From NCBI RefSeq assembly GCF_037963865.1, contig NZ_CP150170.1, forward strand, positions 7,267,726 to 7,331,725: DNA of 64,000 nucleotides, read 5' to 3'. The stretch comes from Paenibacillus sp. FSL R10-2734 (lineage in GTDB: Bacteria > Bacillota > Bacilli > Paenibacillales > Paenibacillaceae). Shown in pieces: positions 1-8,628 of this stretch; the first letter of the stretch is position 1; every line of letters begins with the position of its first letter. Under the pieces are notes generated by a model that was not told the origin of the DNA, ran no database searches, and saw nothing but the letters and a program-made list of their open reading frames with translations. Both the position numbers and the translations under genes were made by a program.

Positions 1-1839
1 GCAACGGTTGCTAACATGGCGCCAGAATACGGAGCAACGATCGGTTTCTTCCCTGTAGATGAAGAGACACTTGCTTATCTTCGCAGCACGGGTCGTCCGG
101 ATGATCTTGTGGAGCTGGTTGAATCTTATTACAAAGCACAAGGGATGTTCCGCACTTCGAATACACCAGATCCTGAGTTTAGCGATGTAATTGAGCTTGA
201 CCTAGCTTCTGTCGTTCCAAGCTTGGCTGGACCAAAACGTCCACAAGACCGGATCGAGCTTACGCACATGAAAGAAAATTTCGAAGGCATTATCCGTACA
301 CCGGTAGACAAAGGCGGTTATGGTCTCAGCGATGAGAAAATCGCCCAAGTTGTAGAGATAGAGCATAAGAACGGCACTACAAGCAAGCTCAGCACAGGCG
401 CAGTCGTGATCGCAGCTATTACAAGCTGTACGAATACTTCCAACCCTAGCGTTATGCTTGGAGCAGGTCTATTGGCTAAAAAGGCTGTGGAACGCGGTCT
501 GACCAAACCAGCTTATGTTAAGAGCAGCTTGACTCCAGGATCATTGGTAGTTACTGAATATCTGGAAAAAGCAGACTTGCTGAAGCCACTCGAAGCACTA
601 GGCTTCTACTTGGCTGGCTATGGCTGCGCTACTTGTATCGGTAACTCCGGTCCTTTGCCAGAAGAAGTTAGTCAAGCTATTACTGACAACGATATGACTG
701 TAGCTGCAGTAATCTCCGGTAACCGTAACTTCGAGGGTCGTGTACATGCTCAGGTTAAAGCAAACTACCTGGCTTCCCCACCGCTCGTAGTCGCTTACGC
801 ACTGGCTGGCACTGTGAATATTGATTTACAGACTGAACCGCTCGGATTTGATCCACAAGGTGAGCCAGTATTCTTGAAAGATATTTGGCCAACTACTGCT
901 GAAATTCGTGAAGCGATCGGTCTCTCCCTTAGTCCGGAGATGTTCCGCCGTAAATACGAAAATGTATTCACTGCTAATGAACGTTGGAATTCGATCCCTG
1001 TTCCGCAAGGCGAGCTATATGAGTGGGATGACAACTCCACGTATATCCAGAATCCGCCTTTCTTCGAGCATCTGGCAGACGGTCTTGGAGACATCAAGGA
1101 TATCAAGAATGCACGTGTTTTAGCGCTGCTAGCTGATTCTGTGACAACCGACCACATCTCACCTGCAGGTAATATCTCTACCTCTGGTCCTGCCGGCGAA
1201 TATTTGCGCGATCATGGTGTAGAACGTGCAGACTTCAACTCCTACGGCTCACGCCGCGGAAATCATGAAGTCATGATGCGTGGTACATTCGCTAATATTC
1301 GGATTCGTAACGCAGTAGCTCCAGGTACAGAAGGCGGAGTTACAACCTTCCTGCCAAGCGATGAAGTCATGTCCATCTATGACGCGTCCATGCTGTATCA
1401 GGACGCTGGTCAGAATCTCGTCGTTATCGCCGGTAAAGAATACGGCACAGGAAGCTCCCGTGACTGGGCTGCCAAGGGTACACTTCTTCTAGGGGTCAAA
1501 GCTGTTATTGCTGAGAGCTTTGAGCGTATTCACCGCAGCAATCTAGTTGGCATGGGCGTGCTTCCACTGCAATTCCAAGAAGGCCACGGCTGGACCAGCT
1601 TGGGACTGACCGGACGCGAGACCTTCAACATTACTGGTCTCGATAACAACGTGGAGCCAAGTCAAGAGCTAACTGTCACTGCTACCCGTGAAGACGGCAC
1701 GCAATTCGATTTCCCTGTCATTGCACGACTCGACAGTACAGTCGATATTGATTACTATCGTAATGGTGGTATTCTACAAACTGTGCTTCGTCAAATGCTG
1801 GCGGATGCCACAGATTCTTCGGCTGTGTCGGTAGAATAG
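1..1839 (+). CDS. acnA: Aconitate hydratase, C-terminal part (5' end outside window)
   Basis: TCA-cycle aconitase interconverting citrate and isocitrate; in Bacilli the apo-form can also bind RNA. The reading frame is open from base 1, so the 612 codons here are the C-terminal two thirds of a protein normally about 900 residues long. Three cysteines for the [4Fe-4S] cluster are visible: one in SCTNTSNPS at about window residue 143, and the pair in GYGCATCIG at about 209 and 212. The C-terminal swivelling domain follows, with the SYGSRRGNHEVM and YGTGSSRDWAAKG substrate-binding motifs. A strong terminator follows the stop codon after about 115 bp. The identification is secure; only the N-terminus is missing. 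Confidence 0.97.
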   Translation, partial: ATVANMAPEYGATIGFFPVDEETLAYLRSTGRPDDLVELVESYYKAQGMFRTSNTPDPEFSDVIELDLASVVPSLAGPKRPQDRIELTHMKENFEGIIRTPVDKGGYGLSDEKIAQVVEIEHKNGTTSKLSTGAVVIAAITSCTNTSNPSVMLGAGLLAKKAVERGLTKPAYVKSSLTPGSLVVTEYLEKADLLKPLEALGFYLAGYGCATCIGNSGPLPEEVSQAITDNDMTVAAVISGNRNFEGRVHAQVKANYLASPPLVVAYALAGTVNIDLQTEPLGFDPQGEPVFLKDIWPTTAEIREAIGLSLSPEMFRRKYENVFTANERWNSIPVPQGELYEWDDNSTYIQNPPFFEHLADGLGDIKDIKNARVLALLADSVTTDHISPAGNISTSGPAGEYLRDHGVERADFNSYGSRRGNHEVMMRGTFANIRIRNAVAPGTEGGVTTFLPSDEVMSIYDASMLYQDAGQNLVVIAGKEYGTGSSRDWAAKGTLLLGVKAVIAESFERIHRSNLVGMGVLPLQFQEGHGWTSLGLTGRETFNITGLDNNVEPSQELTVTATREDGTQFDFPVIARLDSTVDIDYYRNGGILQTVLRQMLADATDSSAVSVE

Positions 1840-1953
1840 AATAGATTTAATATGAGACTGTCTCGCGGCCGTGAGTGGCTGTGAGTCAGTCCTTTTGTGT
1901 ACTTTTGTGTACTTTTATGGAGTTTTGTGTAGTTATAAGGGGTTTGAATAGTT

Positions 1954-2004
1954 AAAGGGGTGTTCTTACAGCCATGAATCGGCTGCTAGGACACCCCTCT
2001 TTTC
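1954..2004 (+). terminator. Intrinsic terminator of the aconitase gene
   Basis: AAAGGGGTGT and, after an inner GCAGCC/GGCTGC-like pairing, ACACCCCT form a long hairpin followed by CTTTTCTT. It lies 115 bp past the aconitase stop, preceded by short TTTTGTGTA repeats at about 1893-1935. Confidence 0.85.
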
Positions 2005-2081
2005 TTGTACCTCCCCCCACGGTCGTTCCAAACTCTAAACTACCTTTGATTCATTGATCTTTGCGCGTACGAAGCAGCTAT

Positions 2082-3680
2082 CGGACTCAGGGCGGCATTA
2101 TTGATTTGATGCTACCCCATCGGACTCAGGGAACACTTAGGGTTCGGCGCTATCGGACTCAGATGACCCTATACGCTGAATTATCCGACATTTGGCGTGT
2201 TATCGGACCCATAGTCGCTATTGGATGAAAAACACGCTATATGAGCCTGTTTTTGTTCGAATAGTTGCGTTGGTGTCCGATACTTTGCCAAACTGGCTAT
2301 AAATTCGCAAATAGCGTCCCTTGAGTCCGGAAGGCTCAGGCGACGCTTAGGGTTCGGCGCTATCGGACTCAGATGACCCTATACGCTGAATTATCCAACA
2401 TTTGGCGTGCTATCGGACCCCATAGTCGCTAATGGATGAAAAACACGCTATATGAGCCTGTTTTTGTTCGAATAGTTGCGTTGGTGTCCGATACTTTGCC
2501 AAACTGGCTATAAATTCGCAAATAGCGTCGCCTGAGTCCGGAAGGCTCAGAGGATGCTTACGGAACGCTTAGGGTTCGCCTAGAGTTCGGCGCCATCGGA
2601 CTCAGATGACCCTATACGCTGAATTATCCGACATTTGGCGTGTTATCGGACCCCATAGTCGCTATTGGATGAAAAACACGCTATATGAGCCTGTTTTTGT
2701 TCGAATAGTTGCGTTGGTGTCCGATACTTTGCCAAACTGGCTATAAATTCGCAAATAGCGTCCCTTGAGTCCGGAAGGCTCAGGCGACGCTTAGGGTTCG
2801 GCGCTATCGGACTCAGATGACCCTATACGCTGAATTATCCAACATTTGGCGTGCTATCGGACCCCATAGTCGCTAATGGATGAAAAACACGCTATATGAG
2901 CCTGTTTTTGTTCGAATAGTTGCGTTGGTGTCCGATACTTTGCCAAACTGGCTATAAATTCGCAAATAGCGTCGCCTGAGTCCGGAAGGCTCAGAGGATG
3001 CTTACGGAACGCTTAGGGTTCGCCTAGAGTTCGGCGCCATCGGACTCAGATGACCCTATACGCTGAATTATCCGACATTTGGCGTGTTATCGGACCCCAT
3101 AGTCGCTATTGGATGAAAAACACGCTAATTGTGCCTGTTTTTGTTCTAATAGCTGCGCTAGTGTCCGATACTTTGCCAAACTGGCTATAAATTCGCAAAT
3201 AGCGTCCCTTGAGTCCGGAAGGCTCTGGCGACGCTTAGGGTTCGGCGCTATCGGACTCAGATGACCCTATACGCTGAATTATCCGACATTTTGGCGCTAT
3301 CGGACCCCATAGTCGTTAATGGACGAAAAACACGCTATATGAGCCTGATTTTTGTTCGAATAGCTGCGCTCGAGTCCGATACAATGCCAAACTGGCTATA
3401 AATTCGCAAATAGCGTCGCCTGAGTCCGGAAGGCTCAGAGGATGCTTACGGAACGCTTAGGGTTCGCTTAGAGTTCGGCGCCATCGGACTCAGATGACCC
3501 TATACGCAGAATTGTACGACATTTGGCGTGCTATCGGACCCCATAGTCGCTAATGGATGAAAAACACGCTATATGAGCCTGTTTTTATTCGAATAGCTGC
3601 GCTGGTGTCCGATACTTTGCCAAAAAGGCTATAAATGTGCAAATAGCGTCCCTTGAGTCCGGAAGGCTCAGGGGACATCT
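2082..3680. repeat. Higher-order tandem repeat (210/233 bp monomers, ~443 bp dimers)
   Basis: Non-coding block between the convergent aconitase and iclR genes. The landmark YATCGGACTCAGATGACC starts at 2151, 2361, 2594, 2805, 3038, 3249 and 3482, so monomer lengths alternate 210, 233, 211, 233, 211, 233 and the last copy decays near 3680. The long monomers carry a ~23 bp extra segment (AGGATGCTTACGGAACGC region). Dimers 2151-2593 and 2594-3037 are almost identical, while 3038-3481 has more substitutions. Each monomer is itself an imperfect inverted repeat: TATCGGAC boxes in + orientation about 50 bp apart are mirrored by GTCCGATA and GAGTCCGG about 50 bp apart, with the arm words TTTGGC and GCTAT kept. 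Two partial box copies precede the array at about 2082-2150. No credible ORF or ribosome site is present. Confidence 0.93.
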
Positions 3681-3719
3681 AAAGAGCAACCGAAGATTAC
3701 TGGAGTACGAGTTATGAGA

Positions 3720-3859
3720 TTCGGCGTTCGGCGTTCGGCGTTCGGCGTTCGGCGTTCGGCGTTCGGTGTTCGGTGTTCGGCGTTCGGCGTTCGGCGTTCG
3801 GGGTTCGGGGTTCGGGGTTCGGCGTTCGGGGTTCGGCGTTCGGGGTTCGGCGTTCGGGG
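3720..3859. repeat. Heptanucleotide microsatellite, 20 copies of TTCGGYG/TTCGGGG
   Basis: Twenty uninterrupted 7-bp units starting at 3720: mostly TTCGGCG, two TTCGGTG (units 7-8) and a downstream half alternating TTCGGGG and TTCGGCG. Because 7 is not a multiple of 3 the tract is open in several frames and creates spurious ORFs on both strands (FGVRRSA or NAERRTP heptads). The tract directly follows the ~210/233-bp tandem repeat and precedes the 3' end of iclR. Confidence 0.95.
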
Positions 3860-4036
3860 TTCCAAAGCAACATATGGTGGGCTAGCCAACGCTTACCTAC
3901 AATCGGCCGAAGCATGCTACGCCTCCCCAAAAACAGCAAAACAGCGATCCTCCAGTACGGAATGATCGCTGATCTACTTTTTAATGGTCTGTCTCATTCT
4001 GTGAAAAACCCACGTTATGAGACTACCCTGTGCTTC

Positions 4037-4780
4037 TTATGGAATCATCATGCCCATTTCACTTGCTGCTTCCTTTAAGATTGCGGCATACTCCACTAAC
4101 GTATCCCTAGACAGGCGACTGACCGGGCCTGACAGCGATAACGCCGCGATCACATTCCCACTACGGCCTGTAACAGGCACCGCCACTGCGGCTGCACCGG
4201 GCTCACGCTCCTCGAAACTTGTCGCATACCCCAGCCGGATGATCTCATTAAGCTGGTCTTTGTATACATCCTTTTCAACGTAGTCCGGCCACTCCGGGCT
4301 CTCGAGCAGCTCTCTCAACACCTCAGATGGAGCATAGGCTGCCAACACTTTACTCGACGCGCCTACAGATAATGGCAACCTGGCACCAATTTGCGCTACT
4401 CGACGAATAGCCTGCTGACTCTGTACCGCCTGAATACGCACGCGCTCAATACCATCCCGTAAGTAAAGACTGACCGTCTCTCCGAGACGATCTCTCAGCC
4501 GTTCCATTGAGGGTAGTAATACCGCTGCCGACTCGTCAAAAGTAGGGAGATGCGTGGACAACTCCCAGATTCGTATACCCAGCCTATATTTTTCTGTCGC
4601 CGGATTGCGAATGAGAAAGCCCTTTTCCTCGAGTGTTGCGAGCAATCTATGGACTGTACTCTTATGTAAGTCAATCTTCGATGCGATCTCCGTCAACCCT
4701 AAATCACTATCCTGTGTAAAGCAAAGTAATATGTCGAGCGCACGTTCTACCGCGCGTACCGTAAGCTTTCGGTCCTCCAC
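4037..4780 (-). CDS. IclR-family transcriptional regulator
   Basis: DNA-binding regulator, usually an effector-responsive dimer controlling a catabolic operon. Residues about 8-65 form the N-terminal winged helix-turn-helix (LTEIASKIDLHKSTVHRLL) and residues about 75-245 the effector-binding IclR domain, including PLSVGASSKVLAA. The 247-residue length is normal for the family. Translation starts at a GTG preceded at 6 nt by a GAGGGGGG ribosome site. A near-perfect palindrome lies just upstream (4794-4816) and suggests autoregulation. The gene stands alone; the divergent neighbour is a membrane-anchored hydrolase. The effector cannot be inferred. Confidence 0.93.
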   Translation of the reverse strand: MEDRKLTVRAVERALDILLCFTQDSDLGLTEIASKIDLHKSTVHRLLATLEEKGFLIRNPATEKYRLGIRIWELSTHLPTFDESAAVLLPSMERLRDRLGETVSLYLRDGIERVRIQAVQSQQAIRRVAQIGARLPLSVGASSKVLAAYAPSEVLRELLESPEWPDYVEKDVYKDQLNEIIRLGYATSFEEREPGAAAVAVPVTGRSGNVIAALSLSGPVSRLSRDTLVEYAAILKEAASEMGMMIP

Positions 4781-4793
4781 AGTAATCCCCCCT

Positions 4794-4816
4794 CGTGTTT
4801 CATTAAATGAAACGCG
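4794..4816. promoter_or_regulatory. Putative IclR operator (8-1-8 palindrome)
   Basis: GTTTCATT-A-AATGAAAC at 4797-4813 is a perfect inverted repeat, extended on both sides by CGT and GCG. It sits 14-36 nt upstream of the iclR GTG start and abuts its ribosome site. IclR-family operators are commonly palindromes of this size, so negative autoregulation is likely (inference). Confidence 0.6.
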
Positions 4817-4933
4817 GTTACATTATTATTAATTCTATCTTAGTGCAAAACTCTACGGAAAGTCCAGTATATTCAATGAGCCTGTAAAGACTGACCCGCA
4901 CTTTACAGTTATATTACAAAAGGGTGTATTTCA

Positions 4934-4962
4934 TTGACTTTGTAAGGGCTTAAACTTACGAT
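4934..4962 (+). promoter_or_regulatory. Putative sigma-A promoter of the membrane-anchored hydrolase
   Basis: TTGACT at 4934-4939, a 17-bp spacer and TACGAT at 4957-4962, about 90 bp upstream of the start codon. The spacer and -10 overlap a small inverted repeat (GTAAG, 8 nt, CTTAC) that could be a regulator site. Confidence 0.45.
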
Positions 4963-5053
4963 AAACATATACAATCATTACTGATGCTTTAGAATCATTT
5001 TCGACAAATTATCCTAGGCACTAGTACTCACATCATACTTAGGAGGGGACCTT

Positions 5054-6094
5054 ATGGATCTGACAACTAGCCGAACCGGCACGTCAGTCTCCCGTCGTCC
5101 TAAACTACCTAAACAGGGCAGTTCATCACGACTTTCGCTGCGGATGATCCGTGTTAAGCATATTATCGTTGCATTGCTATTATCTATATTTTTCTTTTTA
5201 GTATTTTGTTTTGTTTCGCTCCATGGTTACATCGCTTGGGTACTATCCAATCCAACTGTCGCTCCACTGTATTCCAATCCTATGATTGCAAAAGGCCTCG
5301 CCTACGAGGATGTAACCTTCCCTGCTAAGGATGGTAGTCGCATGATGAGCGGTTGGTATATTCCAGTCGAGGGAGCTACTAAGACTATCATATTCAGTCA
5401 TGGATATGGCGCCAACCGCGAAGAGTCTTGGGTACCCATGTACGATCTAGCTCACTATGCGCACAGCCTGAATTTCAATGTCGTGATGTTTGACTACGGC
5501 TTCGCTGCTCATGGCAACAAGGATATTGCAACCGGCGGCAAAAAAGAATCTCAGCAGCTTCTTGGCGCCATTGATTTCGCTAAAGAACGCGGAGCTGAGG
5601 AGCTCGTAGTTTGGGGCTTCTCCATGGGTGCAGGCACAGCACTGCAAGCAGGATTAGTATCTGAGGACATCGACGCGATGATTCTGGACAGCACCTTTTT
5701 GTTAGAACCAGACACGCTGTACCATAATATTAAGCAGAATATAGACCTGCCTCGACAGCCTTCCCTAGCGATTATGGAAATGCTGTTCCCAGTGCTGAAC
5801 GGTACGGGGCTGGATCAAATTCCTTATGCAAAGGTCAAATCGAAAGACTATCCTTTCCCTATCCTATTCATGCATGGAACTAAAGACGATAAAGCTCCTT
5901 ATCCTATTGCCGAAGAACTAGCAGCGAACCAGCACAATCCATTCTCTGATTCATGGATCATTGAAGGTAGTCATCATGAGCTGTTGTTCCGTGAGCACCC
6001 CCGTGAGTATTTGCGACGGGTGTCAGCTTTCTTAGGGAATGTTCATCTGGCCAAAACCATTAATAGTGAGCAGCCAGCAATGGCAAGTAATTAA
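5054..6094 (+). CDS. Membrane-anchored alpha/beta hydrolase
   Basis: Predicted serine hydrolase of the alpha/beta fold, probably exposed outside the membrane. A basic N-terminus (residues 1-35) is followed by one hydrophobic helix at about 36-60, then the hydrolase domain. The oxyanion region is FSHGYGANR, the nucleophile elbow is GFSMG with Ser190, and candidate Asp (FMHGTKDDKAP) and His (EGSHHELLF) residues complete the triad. It resembles Bacillus YqkD/YfhR-type hydrolases; the substrate is unknown. An AGGAGGGG ribosome site lies 7 nt before the ATG. It is transcribed alone, divergently from iclR, and ends at a hairpin at 6145. Confidence 0.85.
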   Translation: MDLTTSRTGTSVSRRPKLPKQGSSSRLSLRMIRVKHIIVALLLSIFFFLVFCFVSLHGYIAWVLSNPTVAPLYSNPMIAKGLAYEDVTFPAKDGSRMMSGWYIPVEGATKTIIFSHGYGANREESWVPMYDLAHYAHSLNFNVVMFDYGFAAHGNKDIATGGKKESQQLLGAIDFAKERGAEELVVWGFSMGAGTALQAGLVSEDIDAMILDSTFLLEPDTLYHNIKQNIDLPRQPSLAIMEMLFPVLNGTGLDQIPYAKVKSKDYPFPILFMHGTKDDKAPYPIAEELAANQHNPFSDSWIIEGSHHELLFREHPREYLRRVSAFLGNVHLAKTINSEQPAMASN

Positions 6095-6144
6095 CTAAGC
6101 ACCCATTTATCACGACGAAAACTTACGTAAACTATAACCAAACG

Positions 6145-6194
6145 AACAGCCTCTTCCAGGGACAGAAAGAAGTATACCCAGGGAAGAGGCTGTT
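6145..6194 (+). terminator. Hairpin terminator after the hydrolase
   Basis: AACAGCCTCTTCC at 6145-6157 pairs perfectly with GGAAGAGGCTGTT at 6182-6194. The following U tract is short (TT then CC), so it may terminate weakly or protect the 3' end. Confidence 0.65.
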
Positions 6195-6311
6195 TCCATC
6201 CTCAGGAAAGCAGAACCCCAAGGGGCACGCCGAATGATATGTTCTTCATAAGCTTCCAAACCCGCTCATATAATGAACTGATGAAGACATATCACGGGAG
6301 GTTTTCTTGGC

Positions 6312-7490
6312 ATGCTATATGTATATGGGCCGATGCTGCCAGTACGCATTCTAGAAGAAATCGTATTTTGGAAAACACAAGAGAAAGAGCATACCGAGGT
6401 TATCAAGGCGATTGTGCCTAAATTGGAAGAGCCTTATGTTAAGCTACTGGATGAATGGGCCGTTGTTTTCGGTGCAACGGAGCAAGCGGCACAGCAGCTA
6501 TTGAATGCTGCTCTTTCCCCCTCACCTCCGAATCAGGCTGAACTCGCTGCAGAAACGGAGAAGCTATTGCTTATCTCTTGCACCCAATCACAAGAATTCA
6601 TTCGGCAGCTTTTTGCCATCATGGAGAGTAGCGCAGCAGTCAAAGCCGTTCCCCTTTCAACCACTGTAATCCTGCACATTATTCGCGAATCGGAATACTT
6701 CCTCGCCGTACTGCAAACCCTGAGCTCGCCCGGAAAGCTATCGCAAATCATGCGTGATTACACAGAGGAATATGTCGTAAGAATCAATACAGAAAATATC
6801 ACACGGAACGATGCATTCACCACTTTCACTGATACTGTTCCTGATACCCAAGATAGAAACGGCGCAGTACCCATTGGCGGCCATACGCTACCACCTTTGC
6901 CCTATGCTTATAATGCACTGGAACCGTACATTGACGAGAAGACGATGAGAATTCATCACGATAAGCATCATCAAAGTTATGTAGATGGATTGAACAAGGC
7001 TGAAGTTAAACTAGCCGATTCCCGTAAAAACGGTGACTTTGATCTTGTTAAACATTGGGAGAGGGAGCTCGCCTTTAATGGCGCCGGCCATTATCTCCAC
7101 ACAATCTTTTGGAACGTGATGTCTCCTCAAGGTGGGGGGCGCCCAACCGGAGCGCTACTGGAAGCTATCGAGCAAAGCTTTGGAAGCTATGACAGCTTCA
7201 AGAAGCAGTTCACCGAAGCTGCGATTAAGGTAGAAGGTGGCGGATGGGCCATTCTTGTTTGGAGTCCGCGCAGCCATAGACTAGAAATTCTCACCGCAGA
7301 AAAACATCAAAATTTATCGCAATGGGATGTTGTTCCGCTCTTAGCCTTGGATGTATGGGAACACGCCTATTACTTGAAGCATCAGAATAATCGTGCTGAT
7401 TATATTAACGATTGGTGGAAGGTTGTTAACTGGCCATATGTGTCAGAGCGTTATGCTGCCGCTAGTAAACTGGCATGGAAACCCTACTGA
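6312..7490 (+). CDS. Fe/Mn superoxide dismutase with N-terminal DUF2935-like helical domain
   Basis: Converts superoxide to oxygen and hydrogen peroxide. Residues about 195-390 are a complete Fe/Mn SOD: HHDKHHQSYV, AGHYLHTIFW and DVWEHAYY provide the three His and one Asp metal ligands, and the family's PLPYAYNALEP opening is present. Residues 1 to about 150 form an alpha-helical domain (EEIVFWKTQEKEHTEVI near the start) resembling DUF2935, a ferritin-like helical family. A ~40-residue linker joins them. At 392 residues it is about twice the length of the ordinary SodA at 11560. It resembles the SodF-type enzymes of Bacilli. A GGGAGG ribosome site lies 10 nt before the ATG. Confidence 0.9.
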   Translation: MLYVYGPMLPVRILEEIVFWKTQEKEHTEVIKAIVPKLEEPYVKLLDEWAVVFGATEQAAQQLLNAALSPSPPNQAELAAETEKLLLISCTQSQEFIRQLFAIMESSAAVKAVPLSTTVILHIIRESEYFLAVLQTLSSPGKLSQIMRDYTEEYVVRINTENITRNDAFTTFTDTVPDTQDRNGAVPIGGHTLPPLPYAYNALEPYIDEKTMRIHHDKHHQSYVDGLNKAEVKLADSRKNGDFDLVKHWERELAFNGAGHYLHTIFWNVMSPQGGGRPTGALLEAIEQSFGSYDSFKKQFTEAAIKVEGGGWAILVWSPRSHRLEILTAEKHQNLSQWDVVPLLALDVWEHAYYLKHQNNRADYINDWWKVVNWPYVSERYAAASKLAWKPY

Positions 7491-7541
7491 TCTCATTCCA
7501 ATTGGCGAAGAACATCTCTTTTTTTCCATTAAATGACCCAA

Positions 7542-7580
7542 AAGGGCCTACCGTTCACATCAAGCGAACGATAGGCCCTT
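7542..7580. terminator. Bidirectional terminator between SOD and folE
   Basis: AAGGGCCTACCGTTC (7542-7556) pairs with GAACGATAGGCCCTT (7566-7580) with one mismatch. It lies between the convergent SOD and folE genes and can serve both strands. Confidence 0.85.
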
Positions 7581-7610
7581 CTAATTCCGAGGTATAAACA
7601 CCTCTATATA

Positions 7611-8204
7611 CTATTCCTTAATCAAGCTTAGAAACTCCGCACGTGCGGCGGCATTCTCCCGGAAGACCCCTCTAGTAGCCATGGTTACCGTCTTGCTGCC
7701 TGGCTTCTTCACTCCACGAGCACACATACAAAGATGTTCACCTTCCACAACGACCATAACGCCGTGAGGGCCTAACACCTCCGTCATAATATCAGCAATT
7801 TGCGTCGTAATGCGTTCTTGAACCTGCAAACGCCGACTCACTGCTTCCACAAGGCGAGCTAATTTGCTGAGTCCAGCAATTCGTCCGCTCGGGATGTACC
7901 CAATATGCACTTTACCGAAGAAAGGAGCCATGTGGTGCTCACATTGGCTGTAATAGACGATATCCTTAACGATCACTAGCTCTTCATGAGACTCATCAAA
8001 AGTAACGCCGAGCGCCTCGCGGGGATCTATCGAATAACCGCCGAATATCTCCTCGTACATCCGCGTAACACGTGCTGGTGTTTCCAGCAGTCCCTCGCGG
8101 CCGGTATCTTCACCGATTAATTCTAATATTTTCTCAACGTGATACTCGATTTGCTCACGGTTCTCAGAAACTTTACCGTTCACATATTCCTTGATGTTCC
8201 CCAT
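7611..8204 (-). CDS. folE: GTP cyclohydrolase I
   Basis: First enzyme of tetrahydrofolate (and queuosine precursor) synthesis, GTP to dihydroneopterin triphosphate. Family motifs are clear: GREGLLETPARV, the zinc and active-site segment YSQCEHHMAPFFGKVHIGYIP, SKLARLVE, and EHLCMCARGVKKPG near the C-terminus. The zinc ligands are the Cys in QCEHH, its His, and the Cys in HLCMC, as in type IA enzymes. I take the ATG at 8204 (197 aa) because AAGGGGGAG lies 6 nt upstream; a longer frame begins 10 codons earlier without a good site. It lies 45 bp after the UPF0154 gene and may be cotranscribed. With queG nearby, two queuosine-related steps sit in this cluster. Confidence 0.97.
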   Translation of the reverse strand: MGNIKEYVNGKVSENREQIEYHVEKILELIGEDTGREGLLETPARVTRMYEEIFGGYSIDPREALGVTFDESHEELVIVKDIVYYSQCEHHMAPFFGKVHIGYIPSGRIAGLSKLARLVEAVSRRLQVQERITTQIADIMTEVLGPHGVMVVVEGEHLCMCARGVKKPGSKTVTMATRGVFRENAAARAEFLSLIKE

Positions 8205-8249
8205 GATGTCTCCCCCTTCCGCACCCGTATACATTCTATCCGGACTCGG

Positions 8250-8507
8250 TTACTTACTTCTACGTTTATTCCCTTTAGCTGCTCCTGGGCGGGCGCCTGT
8301 CTGATTCGGATTCTGATTCTTCATCATTTGCTGGGCACGTTGCATTTGTTTCCCATTCAGGTTATAGCCCATTTGTTTTGCAACCTTTTGCAGCATTTCA
8401 GGATCATTCTGCATAGTTGTCATTTGTCTGCGCAGATAATACACACCGATAAAAAATCCACCGATGAGACCTACGACTAATGTAATAATAGGTAATGCGA
8501 TATTCAT
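8250..8507 (-). CDS. UPF0154 (YneF-like) small membrane protein
   Basis: An 85-residue protein with one N-terminal transmembrane helix (residues about 3-24, IITLVVGLIGGFFIGVYYL) followed by a cytoplasmic segment with NDPEMLQKVAKQMGYNLNGKQ, the UPF0154 signature. The C-terminus is basic and Gln/Asn-rich. The family is widespread in Firmicutes and its function is unknown. A GGGGTGGG ribosome site precedes the ATG. It lies between queG (121 bp upstream) and folE (45 bp downstream), all on the minus strand. Confidence 0.85.
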   Translation of the reverse strand: MNIALPIITLVVGLIGGFFIGVYYLRRQMTTMQNDPEMLQKVAKQMGYNLNGKQMQRAQQMMKNQNPNQTGARPGAAKGNKRRSK

Positions 8508-8628
8508 CTAAAGCCCACCCCTACACTCTATTGTCTGCATCGCCATATGGCGCGCGAATCTATCATAGCATTTCGAGAACTGGACAGCAATTGGGAATAT
8601 ACAACCTGTCTATGATCTCTTTCCTTCA

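Noticed and set aside
2082..3680. CRISPR array
   Set aside because: Repeat units are over 200 bp and contiguous, with no short repeat/unique spacer pattern and no cas genes.
2082..3680. Insertion sequence or MITE cluster
   Set aside because: No transposase, no terminal inverted repeats with target duplications; the tandem dimer pattern fits local amplification. A MITE-like origin of the monomer cannot be excluded.
3668..4078. Overlapping ORFs with FGVRRSA or NAERRTP heptads
   Set aside because: They are produced by the 7-bp repeat in several frames at once, have no ribosome site and no family resemblance.
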